Below, in pieces: positions 15,753 through 24,658 of a stretch of DNA of 64,000 bases. The position numbers and the translations under genes are program-made. Origin of the DNA: a bacterium (lineage in GTDB: Bacteria > Cyanobacteriota > Vampirovibrionia > Gastranaerophilales > Gastranaerophilaceae); NCBI GenBank assembly GCA_017559905.1, contig JAFYQF010000002.1, forward strand, positions 1 to 64,000, read 5' to 3'. Position 1 is the first letter of the stretch; each line of letters starts with the position of its first letter. The notes under the pieces are model-generated. The model made no database searches. It saw only the letters and a program-made list of their open reading frames with translations, and was not told the origin of the DNA.

Positions 15753-17317
15753 AGATTTGGGTTAAAATTTGGGGTGAAGATATTCCGCCTCAACAAGAGA
15801 TTTTCGAAAACAAAAATGCCAATCTCTTTAAATCTTTCTATACCAAAATTAGAAATAAATTAGTTTTTAGAAGACTTGCTATCGTTCTTTTTTTACTAAT
15901 TGCAACTTGTTTGACTTTCAACTATTTAAAATATACCAAATTCTTTGCTTGTCTTGGCAAAGATGTTTGTATTTATAGAGGTCCTAAATTGGCATCTCCT
16001 AAAAATCCTATATCTTTAATTACAGATACCACTGGATACATAAAACTAAAAGATGGAAATATTATTTGTTTAGTAATTAGACCTACAGACCCTTATAATT
16101 ACAATTATCACAAATTCATATCTTTATTCTCTATTTTAATACCATCAAAACCTATGTACTACTCTAGTAGCATAGCAGAGAAAAAGCATTACATACTAAA
16201 TCTTCTATTTGAGAATTTCTTGACTTTTTCAGATAAAAATTTATATAAATTTTTTGGAGATAATCATAAAGCCGAATCCGAATACTTTGACACAAAAACA
16301 AATAGTTTCTATAAAATAACTAATCCAGTGTTACCAGAACGGACAATCAATCTTGAATATACAACCAATTCTAATAGTGAAATTATTCTTTACAATATTG
16401 ACCTACTGGTTAAAAATAAAGAAATTAAACTTAACGAAAAAATAATATATAATTACAAAACTCAAACTCAAAGAACTGAGCCCGAAACTATTTTTAACAA
16501 GATTAACGGGGAAATAATTGCAAGCAAAAGAATTAATCATAATACCAATTTGTATACTATTAAAGGCAAAGATTCTAGCATAAAACTTTATCGCCACGAC
16601 ACTGACAAATGGACTCTAACTGAAGTCCCTAACAATTTAGATTTAGTTTTAGACTTGCAAAAATCAATTATGTTGTTTAATGGAAACGTTGCAATTGCAT
16701 CTAAACACAACTCCAAACCTTGTAGCAAAACTAAAATTTGTGAACCTGTTGTTTTGTATGATGTTAAAAGCAACAAATTAATTGCAAACAATGTTGAATA
16801 CAAAGATTTTGAAGATAATTTATTACACTTGGCTAAACCAGATGGTACAGAACAATTTTTTGTAAGACATATGCATTGGGGCATGATTTACAATGATAAT
16901 ATAGGATATGCACACGTTGATATGAGTGATATAGATGCCTTATTAAGAAAATATACAAATTCTAGCATCCATGACAAACCATTTGTATACGCAATAACAC
17001 CTACAAAATATTTAATATGGCCTTCTATAATAGATATTCATTCTACACTACACTTCGGAGAAGTAAAGCATCCTAAAGAATACAAACGAACAATCTTCTA
17101 TGATGCAGAAAACGGTATTGCCAAAAGAGGTCCAGATTTCATATATCTACCAAAACTAGGTTATGATTTCGAAAAACTTTCTTCACAAATTTCATTAGAT
17201 GAGAATAAAGCTATATCTATTGGGGAAGTAAATTACCTTTATCATGAGAACCACGAATCAATCTACGCATACAGCATACCACACGAATACACACAAATTA
17301 TAGAAGTTAAAAAGTAA
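15728..17317 (+). CDS. membrane-anchored kelch-like protein 5, long form
   Basis: At 529 aa this is the longest array member. It has a cytoplasmic N-terminus (1-46), one transmembrane helix (about 47-66, LAIVLFLLIATCLTFNYL), then an external domain with weak propeller repeats (GYIKLKDGNIICLVI, SEYFDTKTNSFYKI, LFNGNVAIASK). It has several cysteines (FFACLGKDVCIY, KPCSKTKICEP) absent from the other members. It shares its upstream region and first eight residues with kelch-like gene 2 through the 117-bp repeat. AAGGAGAGA lies 5 nt before the ATG. Confidence 0.65.
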   Translation: MTGLNVLKKIWVKIWGEDIPPQQEIFENKNANLFKSFYTKIRNKLVFRRLAIVLFLLIATCLTFNYLKYTKFFACLGKDVCIYRGPKLASPKNPISLITDTTGYIKLKDGNIICLVIRPTDPYNYNYHKFISLFSILIPSKPMYYSSSIAEKKHYILNLLFENFLTFSDKNLYKFFGDNHKAESEYFDTKTNSFYKITNPVLPERTINLEYTTNSNSEIILYNIDLLVKNKEIKLNEKIIYNYKTQTQRTEPETIFNKINGEIIASKRINHNTNLYTIKGKDSSIKLYRHDTDKWTLTEVPNNLDLVLDLQKSIMLFNGNVAIASKHNSKPCSKTKICEPVVLYDVKSNKLIANNVEYKDFEDNLLHLAKPDGTEQFFVRHMHWGMIYNDNIGYAHVDMSDIDALLRKYTNSSIHDKPFVYAITPTKYLIWPSIIDIHSTLHFGEVKHPKEYKRTIFYDAENGIAKRGPDFIYLPKLGYDFEKLSSQISLDENKAISIGEVNYLYHENHESIYAYSIPHEYTQIIEVKK

Positions 17318-17326
17318 TAAAAAAAC

Positions 17327-17345
17327 AAAAAAGGAGCAAGCTATG
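17327..17345 (+). repeat. kelch-array boundary element, copy 5 (orphan)
   Basis: AAAAAAGGAGCAAGCTATGA-like element after the last full array gene, followed only by short frames. It marks the right edge of the array. Confidence 0.7.
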
Positions 17346-17423
17346 AGTATATTAACAAACATTAAAGGGAAATTAACAATCAAAAATGCAAGAGCTCAAA
17401 TTGCAAAAAGAATTTGGCTATAG
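17343..17423 (+). CDS. 26-aa ORF behind the last boundary element
   Basis: ATG in the element opens MSILTNIKGKLTIKNARAQ and stops at 17423. An overlapping frame, 17386-17484, encodes 32 residues ending INMTLIANSWSDVA. Both may be remnants of a deleted gene rather than functional peptides. Confidence 0.3.
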   Translation: MSILTNIKGKLTIKNARAQIAKRIWL

Positions 17424-17515
17424 TGATTACAATTCACTAATAAATATGACTCTTATCGCTAATTCTTGGTCGGATGTCGCTTAAATATTAATTGTATGAA
17501 TATTTTATACAACTT

Positions 17516-17546
17516 AAAACCCACCAATTTATAATCGGTGGGTTTT
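17516..17546. terminator. terminator, tRNA-Ser side
   Basis: AAAACCCACC / GGTGGGTTTT inverted repeat with A and T tracts on both sides, directly downstream of the reverse-strand tRNA-Ser. It could also end transcription from the kelch-like array. Confidence 0.8.
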
Positions 17547-17550
17547 AATT

Positions 17551-17640
17551 CGGAGTAATAGGGATTTGAACCCTAGATGCAGGTTAGACCCACATAACAC
17601 CTTAGCAGGGTGCCGCCTTCAGCCACTCGGCCATTACTCC
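17551..17640 (-). tRNA. tRNA-Ser (GCT)
   Basis: Class II cloverleaf on the reverse strand: acceptor GGAGTAA/TTACTCC, anticodon loop CTGCTAA giving GCT, a long variable arm and T-loop TTCAAAT. CCA not encoded. Confidence 0.95.
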
Positions 17641-17777
17641 ATATTCTTTTGTCATGCGAAAACTTCCGCATACCTAAAGTATATCATAAAAAGTTTTTTT
17701 TCATAGTGGTTTTAAAAAAATATTTTTCGGATTATAATACTGGTATCGTTTTACTTTGAATTGAAAGGGTTTTATAT

Positions 17778-18293
17778 ATGATTGAAATGAAAGTTATGGG
17801 TATTGCACTCGACACAAGAACGGGCTCGCCTATCGTTGTTCTTCACGATAAAGATAACAGAAAGGCACTTCCTATTTGGATTGGTTCAGCAGAAGCTAGT
17901 GCTATTATTAGAAAAATTGAAAATCTTACAGTTTCTCGTCCTATGACTCATGATTTGATTATTAATATGATTGAAAAATTAGGCTACACTCTAGACAAAA
18001 TCGAAATCAACGACGTTGAAAAAGAAACTTACTATGCAACTATGTTTATTAGAGATAAAGAAGGTAACTTAACTGAAATTGACTCTAGACCATCTGATGC
18101 TATTGCAGTTGCAATTAGAGTAGAAGCACCTATCTTCGTTACTGCTAACGTTATATCTAACGGCTCTGTGTCTACTGATAGCGCTAAAGACGAAGAAGAA
18201 GCTCAAGAATTTAAAAAGTTCGTTCAAAGCATCAAGCCTTCAGACTTTGAAAAACTTATGAAAGACAACGATCACCACGAAAGCGATCAGTAA
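17778..18293 (+). CDS. bifunctional nuclease family protein (BFN/DUF151)
   Basis: Cytoplasmic protein of 171 aa with the DUF151 signature throughout: MIEMKVMGIALD, SPIVVLHD, ALPIWIGSAEASAI, RPMTHDLI and SRPSDAIAVAIR. Family members have reported DNase/RNase activity, but their physiological role is unclear. The acidic tail is common in the family. GAAAGGG lies about 9 nt before the ATG, with a TATAAT at 17733-17738. The family is widespread in cyanobacteria. A terminator follows. Confidence 0.9.
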   Translation: MIEMKVMGIALDTRTGSPIVVLHDKDNRKALPIWIGSAEASAIIRKIENLTVSRPMTHDLIINMIEKLGYTLDKIEINDVEKETYYATMFIRDKEGNLTEIDSRPSDAIAVAIRVEAPIFVTANVISNGSVSTDSAKDEEEAQEFKKFVQSIKPSDFEKLMKDNDHHESDQ

Positions 18294-18319
18294 TTTCATC
18301 TAAACTTTTCTTTTTATTT

Positions 18320-18352
18320 AAACGGAGTGAATATACTACACTCCGTTTTTTC
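18320..18352 (+). terminator. Rho-independent terminator
   Basis: AAACGGAGTG / CACTCCGTTT stem followed by TTTTTT, 27 nt after the DUF151 gene. Confidence 0.85.
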
Positions 18353-18440
18353 AATCATTTATTATTAAAAATGTAACAAATTCTCCATTTCCTGAAATAA
18401 CTAATTTGATTTTTCGTTTATATCTTTGGAGAGCTTAAAT

Positions 18441-18647
18441 ATGAACATAGACAAAATTCAACCAAATTACATTTTCAAAGTTGACCCTGTCAATTTCTTC
18501 GAAGCAGGCAAACAACGCCAAACCGAGAGAAATAACAGTTTCAACTCCGGTTTGTTCTCCCAACAAACCAACGAAAGCTACAATCTTAACCATCCTAGAG
18601 TTCGTGGCAGCGAAACTCAAGCCAAAAGTTTAGATTTGTTAGCTTAA
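18441..18647 (+). CDS. small hypothetical protein ending LDLLA
   Basis: Unrecognised 68-aa protein. ATG 18441 has GGAG 10 nt upstream; an in-frame TTG at 18426 is rejected because it precedes that site. It is hydrophilic and low in complexity (NNSFNSGLFSQQTNES), with no membrane segment. The layout (short, polar, an HP pair, C-terminal LDLLA) resembles the next gene (90 aa, ending LDVLG), so they are probably distant paralogues. Confidence 0.5.
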   Translation: MNIDKIQPNYIFKVDPVNFFEAGKQRQTERNNSFNSGLFSQQTNESYNLNHPRVRGSETQAKSLDLLA

Positions 18648-18672
18648 CATTCCTTAATAAAGACCAGAATTT

Positions 18673-18702
18673 TAGCAATTCTCTGTATATATATGTTTTA
18701 AT
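18673..18702 (+). promoter_or_regulatory. TAGCAAA/TGTTTTWAT-class promoter motif
   Basis: TAGCAAT at 18673-18679, 14-nt spacer, TGTTTTAAT at 18694-18702, then a TATATA/GGGAAATTTTGAGG leader before the ATG at 18733. Confidence 0.55.
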
Positions 18703-18732
18703 ATATATATAGGGAAATTTTGAGGTCTTTTA

Positions 18733-19005
18733 ATGGGAACTTTTATCAGCAAAAATCCAACATTAGCACCAATCGGCAGAGTTGACGCATACAACGGCAA
18801 CAATACAAATGCGTCTGCTATTACCGAACAGGTTCGTGTTGATAGATTAAAAGCTGGTTATCAAACTTTTCAAGGTGGAAATTTTATCAAAAATTCTTTT
18901 GCTGTAAAAGGCAATCTTTACCACCCAACTGCAAAAAGCGACTTCACTCAAGATGAGCTTTGCGGTGCTCCTGTTAGAGCTATGCACTTGGACGTGTTAG
19001 GTTAA
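18733..19005 (+). CDS. small hypothetical protein ending LDVLG
   Basis: Unrecognised 90-aa polar protein. TGAGG lies 7 nt upstream of the ATG. It contains LAPIGRVDAYNGNN near the N-terminus, similar to IAPINRVNLGDDA in the 97-aa protein at 51021-51314, and QTFQGG further on. The C-terminal LDVLG recalls LDLLA of its upstream neighbour. No signal peptide or membrane helix. These features suggest a small family of lineage-specific proteins under the shared promoter class. Confidence 0.5.
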   Translation: MGTFISKNPTLAPIGRVDAYNGNNTNASAITEQVRVDRLKAGYQTFQGGNFIKNSFAVKGNLYHPTAKSDFTQDELCGAPVRAMHLDVLG

Positions 19006-19012
19006 TCTGACC

Positions 19013-19177
19013 TTATAATAAGAAAAAGTTATTCTTTGTATTTGTATTATACAAAGGACTTTGTGCATTGAATTGCGGTACATAGGTAGAATTTATTTTC
19101 ACAAATTCTTTGCTAAATGCGCACAACCCAATAACTTTGTCATCTTCTAAACCAAATAATTTTTTCAAAAATTTCAT
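19013..19177 (-). CDS. 54-aa hypothetical protein
   Basis: Short frame beginning MKFLKKLFGLEDDKV with GAAGG about 9 nt before the ATG at 19177. A longer in-frame start is rejected because it includes that site. The N-terminus is basic and amphipathic, the rest polar, ending NTKNNFFLL. No family recognised. Support is the ribosome-binding site and placement only. Confidence 0.4.
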   Translation of the reverse strand: MKFLKKLFGLEDDKVIGLCAFSKEFVKINSTYVPQFNAQSPLYNTNTKNNFFLL

Positions 19178-19248
19178 TTTGCCATACCTTCTTTTTTTGA
19201 TGTATAATGTTTTTAAGGATTTTATCTTAAATGTCAAGGAGGTATATT

Positions 19249-19449
19249 ATGGCAAAAATTAGTAAAGAGATGAATATTTTGGAAATCGTTCAAAACTGCC
19301 CTGAAAGCGTTGCAGTATTCCAAAAATATGGTTTGGGATGTTTAGGTTGTGCAGCAGCAAGATTTGAAAACCTTGAAGCTGGTGCTAGAGTACATGGTTT
19401 TGATCCTGACGAAATGGTTGCAGAAATCAACGCTCTTATCGAAGAATAA
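19249..19449 (+). CDS. DUF1858 domain protein (CxxC redox-type)
   Basis: A 66-aa protein matching the DUF1858 fold: MNILEIVQNCPESVAVFQKYGLGCLGCAAA, where GLGCLGC holds the CxxC that defines the hybrid-cluster-protein-associated redox-disulfide type. It is likely a small cytoplasmic helical protein; the partner is unknown. AAGGAGG lies 6 nt before the ATG at 19249, which excludes the upstream in-frame start. A strong terminator follows. Confidence 0.9.
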   Translation: MAKISKEMNILEIVQNCPESVAVFQKYGLGCLGCAAARFENLEAGARVHGFDPDEMVAEINALIEE

Positions 19450-19470
19450 CAGTTTTCAACAACATATTTG

Positions 19471-19497
19471 AAAAGCTCCTCAATTGAGGAGCTTTTT
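19471..19497 (+). terminator. Rho-independent terminator
   Basis: AAAAGCTCCTCAA / TTGAGGAGCTTTTT perfect palindrome with a T run, after the DUF1858 gene. Confidence 0.9.
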
Positions 19498-19550
19498 GTG
19501 TGTAACTGTGTAACTATTTATATTTTGGAGTTGTGTTTTATTATTAAAAA

Positions 19551-21587
19551 TTATTTTGCAAAACCTGCCATTGATGGTTTACTTCCTACGGTTTGAGACA
19601 ACTTAATAGCCTGAATTTGTTCTTGAGCCTTTTGTTGAGCTTCTTTAGTTTGGGTTAATTGAACAGTATCTTGTGCCATCATTGCACGTTCTTTAGCTTT
19701 ATTTTCTTTTGTCATTCTTTCGCAATATCTAGCCAACCAAATCATAAATGCTGGTACTAACAAGATAATTGATGCGAATGAGAATGCACTATTCATTGTT
19801 TTTGCCTGTCTTACAAATTTGTTATTTGTATCTGCAAATACTTTATATATTTTCTTCAAAGGTTCAGCTTCTTGTTCTCTTGCAACTTTAAATGCTTTTT
19901 CAATTTCTTCTAAAGTTGAATCTTTCAATGTTTTACCAAGAATTTTTTCTGCTTCTTCTTTAACAGTTTTATCCATTCCAAGAACTTTCTTTGGATCTCC
20001 ACCGTTAGCTTTCAAGAATTCAAAGAATCCATTGATACCATCTTTGTAACCATCAATATTACTATATTTAGTAACGATTTCTGCACTACTTAAAACATTT
20101 ACACCGCTACCAGCAGTAACATAGTTTTTAACCTTGTACAAGAATCCTTTGCTATGGTCATCAGGTTTTGTATTCAAAGCCAAGCCTGACATTCTTGCAA
20201 ATCCATCAGAGAAACCTCTTGAAAGAGCTTTTGCACCAAACAAAATAGCAGTGAATGAAGACATATCTCTTACAACGATTTCACGTCTATCGTGATGGTC
20301 TTTTGCATCTCTATAACGTGGAGGCAAACAGAAGCCAAACAACAATGTTAACATTGCAGGTACTGACATTGACGCTCCGTTAAATTCGAATGTATCTGAC
20401 AATTTTTTGAACATTCCGCCTTTTAACACTTTTTTACCAACAGCCTCGTTTACAGAAGCCATGCCACCTTTAAACGCAACATCTTTTGCTTTTTTATCAT
20501 CATCTTTTTTAGCAGCTGAGTTTTCATCAGAAACGGATGGCATTTCATCTACGTTAGCTTTGATACCAATGTTATAAAGCTTTGGAATAATATCATAGAA
20601 TCCAACAACTGCAAAGAACATACCGAAGTTAGACAACAATCTTGAACCTGAACGACGAAGATTAAATGATTTTAAGAAACCAGTAAAGTCTTCACCATTA
20701 TTTTTCAAATATATATTAGCAGATTTAATAACGTCATCCGTATAATTTGTCATATTATCTAGCAATTTACTAAATGAAGTTACAACATCTTTATCACGCC
20801 ATTTTACATTGAAAGTAGCTTCAATTTCATTAGATGTTGGCGCACCATGTTTTTTGCGTAAATCCATGAATTCTTGAATCAATTCACCTGTCAAATCTTC
20901 TTTTTTACCAGGGGTAGCTTTACCAATAAAATGTTTAAAGAAGCCTTTAGATTCAGCTTGTTCAATGTTGATAAGTTTATTTGCCATATCAGCAGAAACA
21001 GTTTCTAACTCTTCGCCTTTTAGTGCATTTTTTAAAGAAGCAGATAAAGTCTCTCCAAACATTTGTTTGTAGAACGCAAATTTTACATTTTTTACTTGTG
21101 CTGGATCTTTAACATCAGTTATAACCTTGATTGCTTCTTTGTTATTGTCAGCAATCTTAACGAAATTTTCACTCAAAGTGTTAATCATGTTAATAGAAAC
21201 ATCATTAGCTTTGCCTGAATATTTTTTAATCACAGCAAGAATACCCGCTGGAATTAAGAAAGCACTAGGACCTGAAAGTATTTCACGAATACCTTCACGT
21301 CTAGCAAAAGCCCAGTTGTAAGGTCCTGTTTTTTTGCCAGTTTCTTCATCACGAGGTCTACCACGGTTCAAACCTTCCCAAATACGAGGAGCAACCATGC
21401 CAATACCATCTTGCGCAATAAATTCAGCCGCAAAACCACCACGTGCAATTGCATCAGTGACTGTGACGACAGGGTTAAATGAACCTGTAAATTGTGGATT
21501 TACACTAGTATAAGGCTTATTTTGTTGATTTACCCCTAATCGTTTTTGACGATTATTTTCTACTGAATTGATTGATTTTACTGCCAT
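19551..21587 (-). CDS. large multi-pass membrane protein with FTG leader
   Basis: Unrecognised 678-aa protein. The first 35 residues form an Asn/Gln-rich leader ending VNPQFTGSF (F at 33). Hydrophobic segments follow at about 112-126 (FLIPAGILAVI), 322-340 (FGMFFAVVGFYDII), 405-420 and 618-635 (SFASIILLVPAFMIWLA). Long charged, helical stretches separate them. The segment ARREGIREILSGPSAFLIPAGI resembles AIREGLTEVIAIPVYWGL in the 26283 gene, suggesting a shared domain. The C-terminus is Gln-rich and helical. It is transcribed alone from the TAGCAAA-class motif (spacer 15). Confidence 0.6.
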   Translation of the reverse strand: MAVKSINSVENNRQKRLGVNQQNKPYTSVNPQFTGSFNPVVTVTDAIARGGFAAEFIAQDGIGMVAPRIWEGLNRGRPRDEETGKKTGPYNWAFARREGIREILSGPSAFLIPAGILAVIKKYSGKANDVSINMINTLSENFVKIADNNKEAIKVITDVKDPAQVKNVKFAFYKQMFGETLSASLKNALKGEELETVSADMANKLINIEQAESKGFFKHFIGKATPGKKEDLTGELIQEFMDLRKKHGAPTSNEIEATFNVKWRDKDVVTSFSKLLDNMTNYTDDVIKSANIYLKNNGEDFTGFLKSFNLRRSGSRLLSNFGMFFAVVGFYDIIPKLYNIGIKANVDEMPSVSDENSAAKKDDDKKAKDVAFKGGMASVNEAVGKKVLKGGMFKKLSDTFEFNGASMSVPAMLTLLFGFCLPPRYRDAKDHHDRREIVVRDMSSFTAILFGAKALSRGFSDGFARMSGLALNTKPDDHSKGFLYKVKNYVTAGSGVNVLSSAEIVTKYSNIDGYKDGINGFFEFLKANGGDPKKVLGMDKTVKEEAEKILGKTLKDSTLEEIEKAFKVAREQEAEPLKKIYKVFADTNNKFVRQAKTMNSAFSFASIILLVPAFMIWLARYCERMTKENKAKERAMMAQDTVQLTQTKEAQQKAQEQIQAIKLSQTVGSKPSMAGFAK

Positions 21588-21629
21588 GTCCCTACTTTAA
21601 ACTTTTCATAACTGTTCTACACACATACT

Positions 21630-21662
21630 ATTTAAAAAACTTCTGCATCACATTTATTGCCC
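21630..21662 (-). promoter_or_regulatory. TAGCAAA/TGTTTTWAT-class promoter motif (reverse, weaker)
   Basis: Reverse strand GGGCAAT (21662-21656), 15-nt spacer, GTTTTTTAAAT (21640-21630), upstream of the 21587 gene. The spacer is longer by one or two nucleotides than in the other copies. Confidence 0.4.
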
Positions 21663-21865
21663 TTTTTGTTCCTTATAATTAAAAAAAATTAACAAAAGAT
21701 AAATGTAATTTAAAAGATTAAGTGTACCAATTATACTTAATTTTTACAAATTTTGCAAGTATTGCACTACAGACGTAATAATATTTTCACAATTCTTAAC
21801 ATTTTACTATTAATTAAGCCCTAATGGAGTTTGACAGTACTCTGTTTTCATAATACGATTCGAGT

Positions 21866-23176
21866 ATGGAAGTAAATATTATTGGAGCAGGTTTAGCAGG
21901 TTCAGAAGCTGCGTTACAACTTGCGAAACGAGGAATAAAAGTTAATTTATACGAAATGCGTCCTGTAAAAACTACAGGCGCGCATACGACTGAAAAATGC
22001 GCAGAATTTGTTTGCTCAAACAGTTTAGGCTCATTTGACGTAACTAACGCAAGCGGTTTACTCAAAAAAGAAATGGAATTACTTGATGGAGAGTTAATAA
22101 AAATTGCTTATGACTCTAGAGTTCCAGCAGGAGCAGCACTTGCGATTGATAGAGAAGGTTTTTCAAAAAAAGTTACTGAAGCAATTGAAAACAATCCAAA
22201 CATAACATTAATAAGGGAAGAAATAAAAGAAATTCCTCAAGGCGCAACAATAATGGCATCAGGTCCACTAACCAGTCCCGAATTAGCTGAAGAAATAAAG
22301 AAATTCACAAAAAATGACCATTTATATTTCTTTGATGCGATTGCTCCGATAGTTGAGGCTGACAGTATAAATTTTGATATTGCGTTCTGGCAAAACCGTT
22401 ACGACAAAGGCGATGCGGCTTACATAAATTGTCCAATGAACAAAGAACAATATGAAAAATTTTATGAGATACTAACCAACGCACCAAGAATTGAATTAAA
22501 AGAATTTGAAAAGAACGCAAAGTTTTTCGAAAGTTGTCTACCTGTTGAAGTTTTGGCATCACGTGGAGTTGACACTTTAAGATTTGGACCAATGAAACCT
22601 ATTGGTTTGGTTGACCCAAGAACAGAAGAAGAAAATTACGCTGTAGTTCAACTTCGCCAAGATGATTCTGCAAAAACCTTATTTAACCTAGTAGGATTTC
22701 AAACTAACCTAAAATGGGGTGCACAAAAAGAAATGATTCATTCAATACCAGGGTTAGAAGAAGCAAATATAGTAAGATATGGAGTTATGCACAGAAATAC
22801 ATTTATAAATTCTCCAAAAGTACTCAATCCAACACTCCAAACTAGAGAAAGAAAGGATTTATTCTTTGCGGGTCAACTGACTGGTACCGAAGGTTACACA
22901 GAATCAATTGCATCAGGACTTTTAGCTGGTATAAATATGGCACGATTTGTCAACGGAGAAGACCTTTTAACATTACCTAAAACAACTATGCTAGGTGCAT
23001 TAACCCAATACATCACAGATCCAGCGCACGAAAAATTCCAACCAATAAATTCAAACTGGGGCATTGTTGAAAAAATAGAATTACCTAAAAAAGAACGTAA
23101 AAATAAAAAACTAAAAGCAGAACTTTTATCAGCCCGTTCAATTGAGACATTAAGTACAATTTACAAAAATCAATAA
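21866..23176 (+). CDS. trmFO: tRNA m5U54 methyltransferase, folate/FAD-dependent
   Basis: Methylenetetrahydrofolate--tRNA-(uracil-5-)-methyltransferase, forming m5U54 in the T-loop with FADH2 and 5,10-methylene-THF. Near the N-terminus is the FAD dinucleotide motif GAGLAGSEAA (about residues 7-16). The family blocks YEMRPVKTTGAH, EFVCSNSLGS, FFDAIAPIVE and RFGPMKPIGL are present, along with a C-terminal GTEGYTESIASG. At 436 aa it matches full-length TrmFO. It is a single gene with no clear ribosome-binding site; ATG 21866 fits the expected start at the FAD motif. Confidence 0.97.
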   Translation: MEVNIIGAGLAGSEAALQLAKRGIKVNLYEMRPVKTTGAHTTEKCAEFVCSNSLGSFDVTNASGLLKKEMELLDGELIKIAYDSRVPAGAALAIDREGFSKKVTEAIENNPNITLIREEIKEIPQGATIMASGPLTSPELAEEIKKFTKNDHLYFFDAIAPIVEADSINFDIAFWQNRYDKGDAAYINCPMNKEQYEKFYEILTNAPRIELKEFEKNAKFFESCLPVEVLASRGVDTLRFGPMKPIGLVDPRTEEENYAVVQLRQDDSAKTLFNLVGFQTNLKWGAQKEMIHSIPGLEEANIVRYGVMHRNTFINSPKVLNPTLQTRERKDLFFAGQLTGTEGYTESIASGLLAGINMARFVNGEDLLTLPKTTMLGALTQYITDPAHEKFQPINSNWGIVEKIELPKKERKNKKLKAELLSARSIETLSTIYKNQ

Positions 23177-23254
23177 ACAGCTTAAATAAAGCAATTTACT
23201 CCTTAAAAAATCCTTTATATAAATATATATGGGGAAATTAAAGGGGAATTTTTA

Positions 23255-24619
23255 ATGAGCATTTTAACAATTGGTATGAAACATGCAGGGAAAGGAGTAA
23301 GTTTACTTCGAAAAAGCGTTTTGTGTACAAAACCGCAAAACATTACTAGTATTAACATAAATAAATTAAAATACGTACAAAATACCGGCGAAGATGTCTT
23401 TGAGCTAAAAAACACTGCAACAAAAATCAATCTACAATTAAAAAATGTTTATAACATTGAATCAGAAATAAGCAACCCCGAAATCTCAAAAAGGGTATTA
23501 TCAACAGTAGAAGATTACTGCAACGTAAACAAAAACAATAATTTATTCAAAGGTGCAAAATTAAAGCAAGATTTTCTGGATAATATTGATAACCCATCAA
23601 CAACATCTTGGGACTATAATACAAAAGATATTTCAATTACATTTAATGAAAATTTTGATTGGAAAAATTTAAAACAAATTTCGCAGGAATTATATGATAA
23701 TTGTGAAATACCAAATAACAATCCTAATTTTTATATTTATAGAGATTGCGCAAATATCTTAAACTTCAAACATAATCCATACGCATTTCACTTTAACAAT
23801 TCCAGACATTTTGTAAACGGAAGTGAACTTGATGCTTATAGATTATCCGACACCTCAAACATTCTTAAATTTAATTCCAGTTATGTAGCCGCAAGAATGT
23901 CAGGTAAAAAATATCCTAAAGCCCTACTAACAATGTTTGAAGAAAATGGGGGGAACACAAATCTAAAATTTCCAAAACCAACACCAAACAGAATTATTCA
24001 AGGTTCAATTCATCATTTCAAAAATCAAAAGGATGCAATAAATTACTTAAGTAAACATTATGGCATAGATGGCAACTTTATAGACACAAAACAGGCAAAT
24101 CTATTCGCTGGCGCTGTTGATGACTTGTCTAAAGCGTTAGGTAGTAATGAATATTTTAGAGGTCTAAAAGTTAGTGTTGATCCAACACCTTTTGAAAACA
24201 CATTGACCAAAATGACATTATCATGGAATTATGCAACAGGAAAAGCTGAATTATTTATAAATCCAGCGTATAATTGGAAGAATGCTAAAAAATTAAATGT
24301 ATCAGATTACGATGAACTATTCCACCCAACAATAAATCCCAAAGATACATATATACATGAATTGGTGCATTGGCTTGATTTCAAAGGGAACCCAACGCGC
24401 TTCGGAGAAACTGAAATAGCCTTTTCTTCGGGAAAAACTTACTATAACCAAAAGGGGAAAATAATAACAGCTAAAGTTTCATCGTACGCCCCAAAATCTC
24501 CTGGAGAATTTCATTCAGAATACATAAGCGCAAGAATGAATGGAATAAAATTTCCTAAAGCAGTTGATAAGGAATTTGAAGCAGGTTGGAACGGACCAGT
24601 TTTAAACTTTCCAGATTGA
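23255..24619 (+). CDS. duplicated ATLF-like metalloprotease with one degenerate copy
   Basis: Protein of 454 aa built from two similar halves. Both halves contain a SWxYxT(K/G) strand and F/Y-x-WKN before the active site. Copy 2 has the intact zinc motif YIHELVHWLDFKGNP (HELVH at 368-372) and SPGEFHSEYISARMNG (E at 418). In copy 1 the equivalents are YRDCANILNFKHNP (163-167) and KFNSSYVAARMSG, so histidines and glutamates are lost. Copy 1 looks like a pseudo-protease, perhaps regulatory or substrate-binding. Related to the 6901 product. GGGG lies about 10 nt before the ATG. No classical signal peptide. A terminator follows. Confidence 0.65.
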   Translation: MSILTIGMKHAGKGVSLLRKSVLCTKPQNITSININKLKYVQNTGEDVFELKNTATKINLQLKNVYNIESEISNPEISKRVLSTVEDYCNVNKNNNLFKGAKLKQDFLDNIDNPSTTSWDYNTKDISITFNENFDWKNLKQISQELYDNCEIPNNNPNFYIYRDCANILNFKHNPYAFHFNNSRHFVNGSELDAYRLSDTSNILKFNSSYVAARMSGKKYPKALLTMFEENGGNTNLKFPKPTPNRIIQGSIHHFKNQKDAINYLSKHYGIDGNFIDTKQANLFAGAVDDLSKALGSNEYFRGLKVSVDPTPFENTLTKMTLSWNYATGKAELFINPAYNWKNAKKLNVSDYDELFHPTINPKDTYIHELVHWLDFKGNPTRFGETEIAFSSGKTYYNQKGKIITAKVSSYAPKSPGEFHSEYISARMNGIKFPKAVDKEFEAGWNGPVLNFPD

Positions 24620-24630
24620 CAAATAAATTA

Positions 24631-24658
24631 AAAGTCGGGCTTTTTAGCCCGACTTATT
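24631..24658. terminator. bidirectional terminator
   Basis: AAGTCGGGCT / AGCCCGACTT stem between the convergent 23255 and 24654 genes. Confidence 0.8.
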
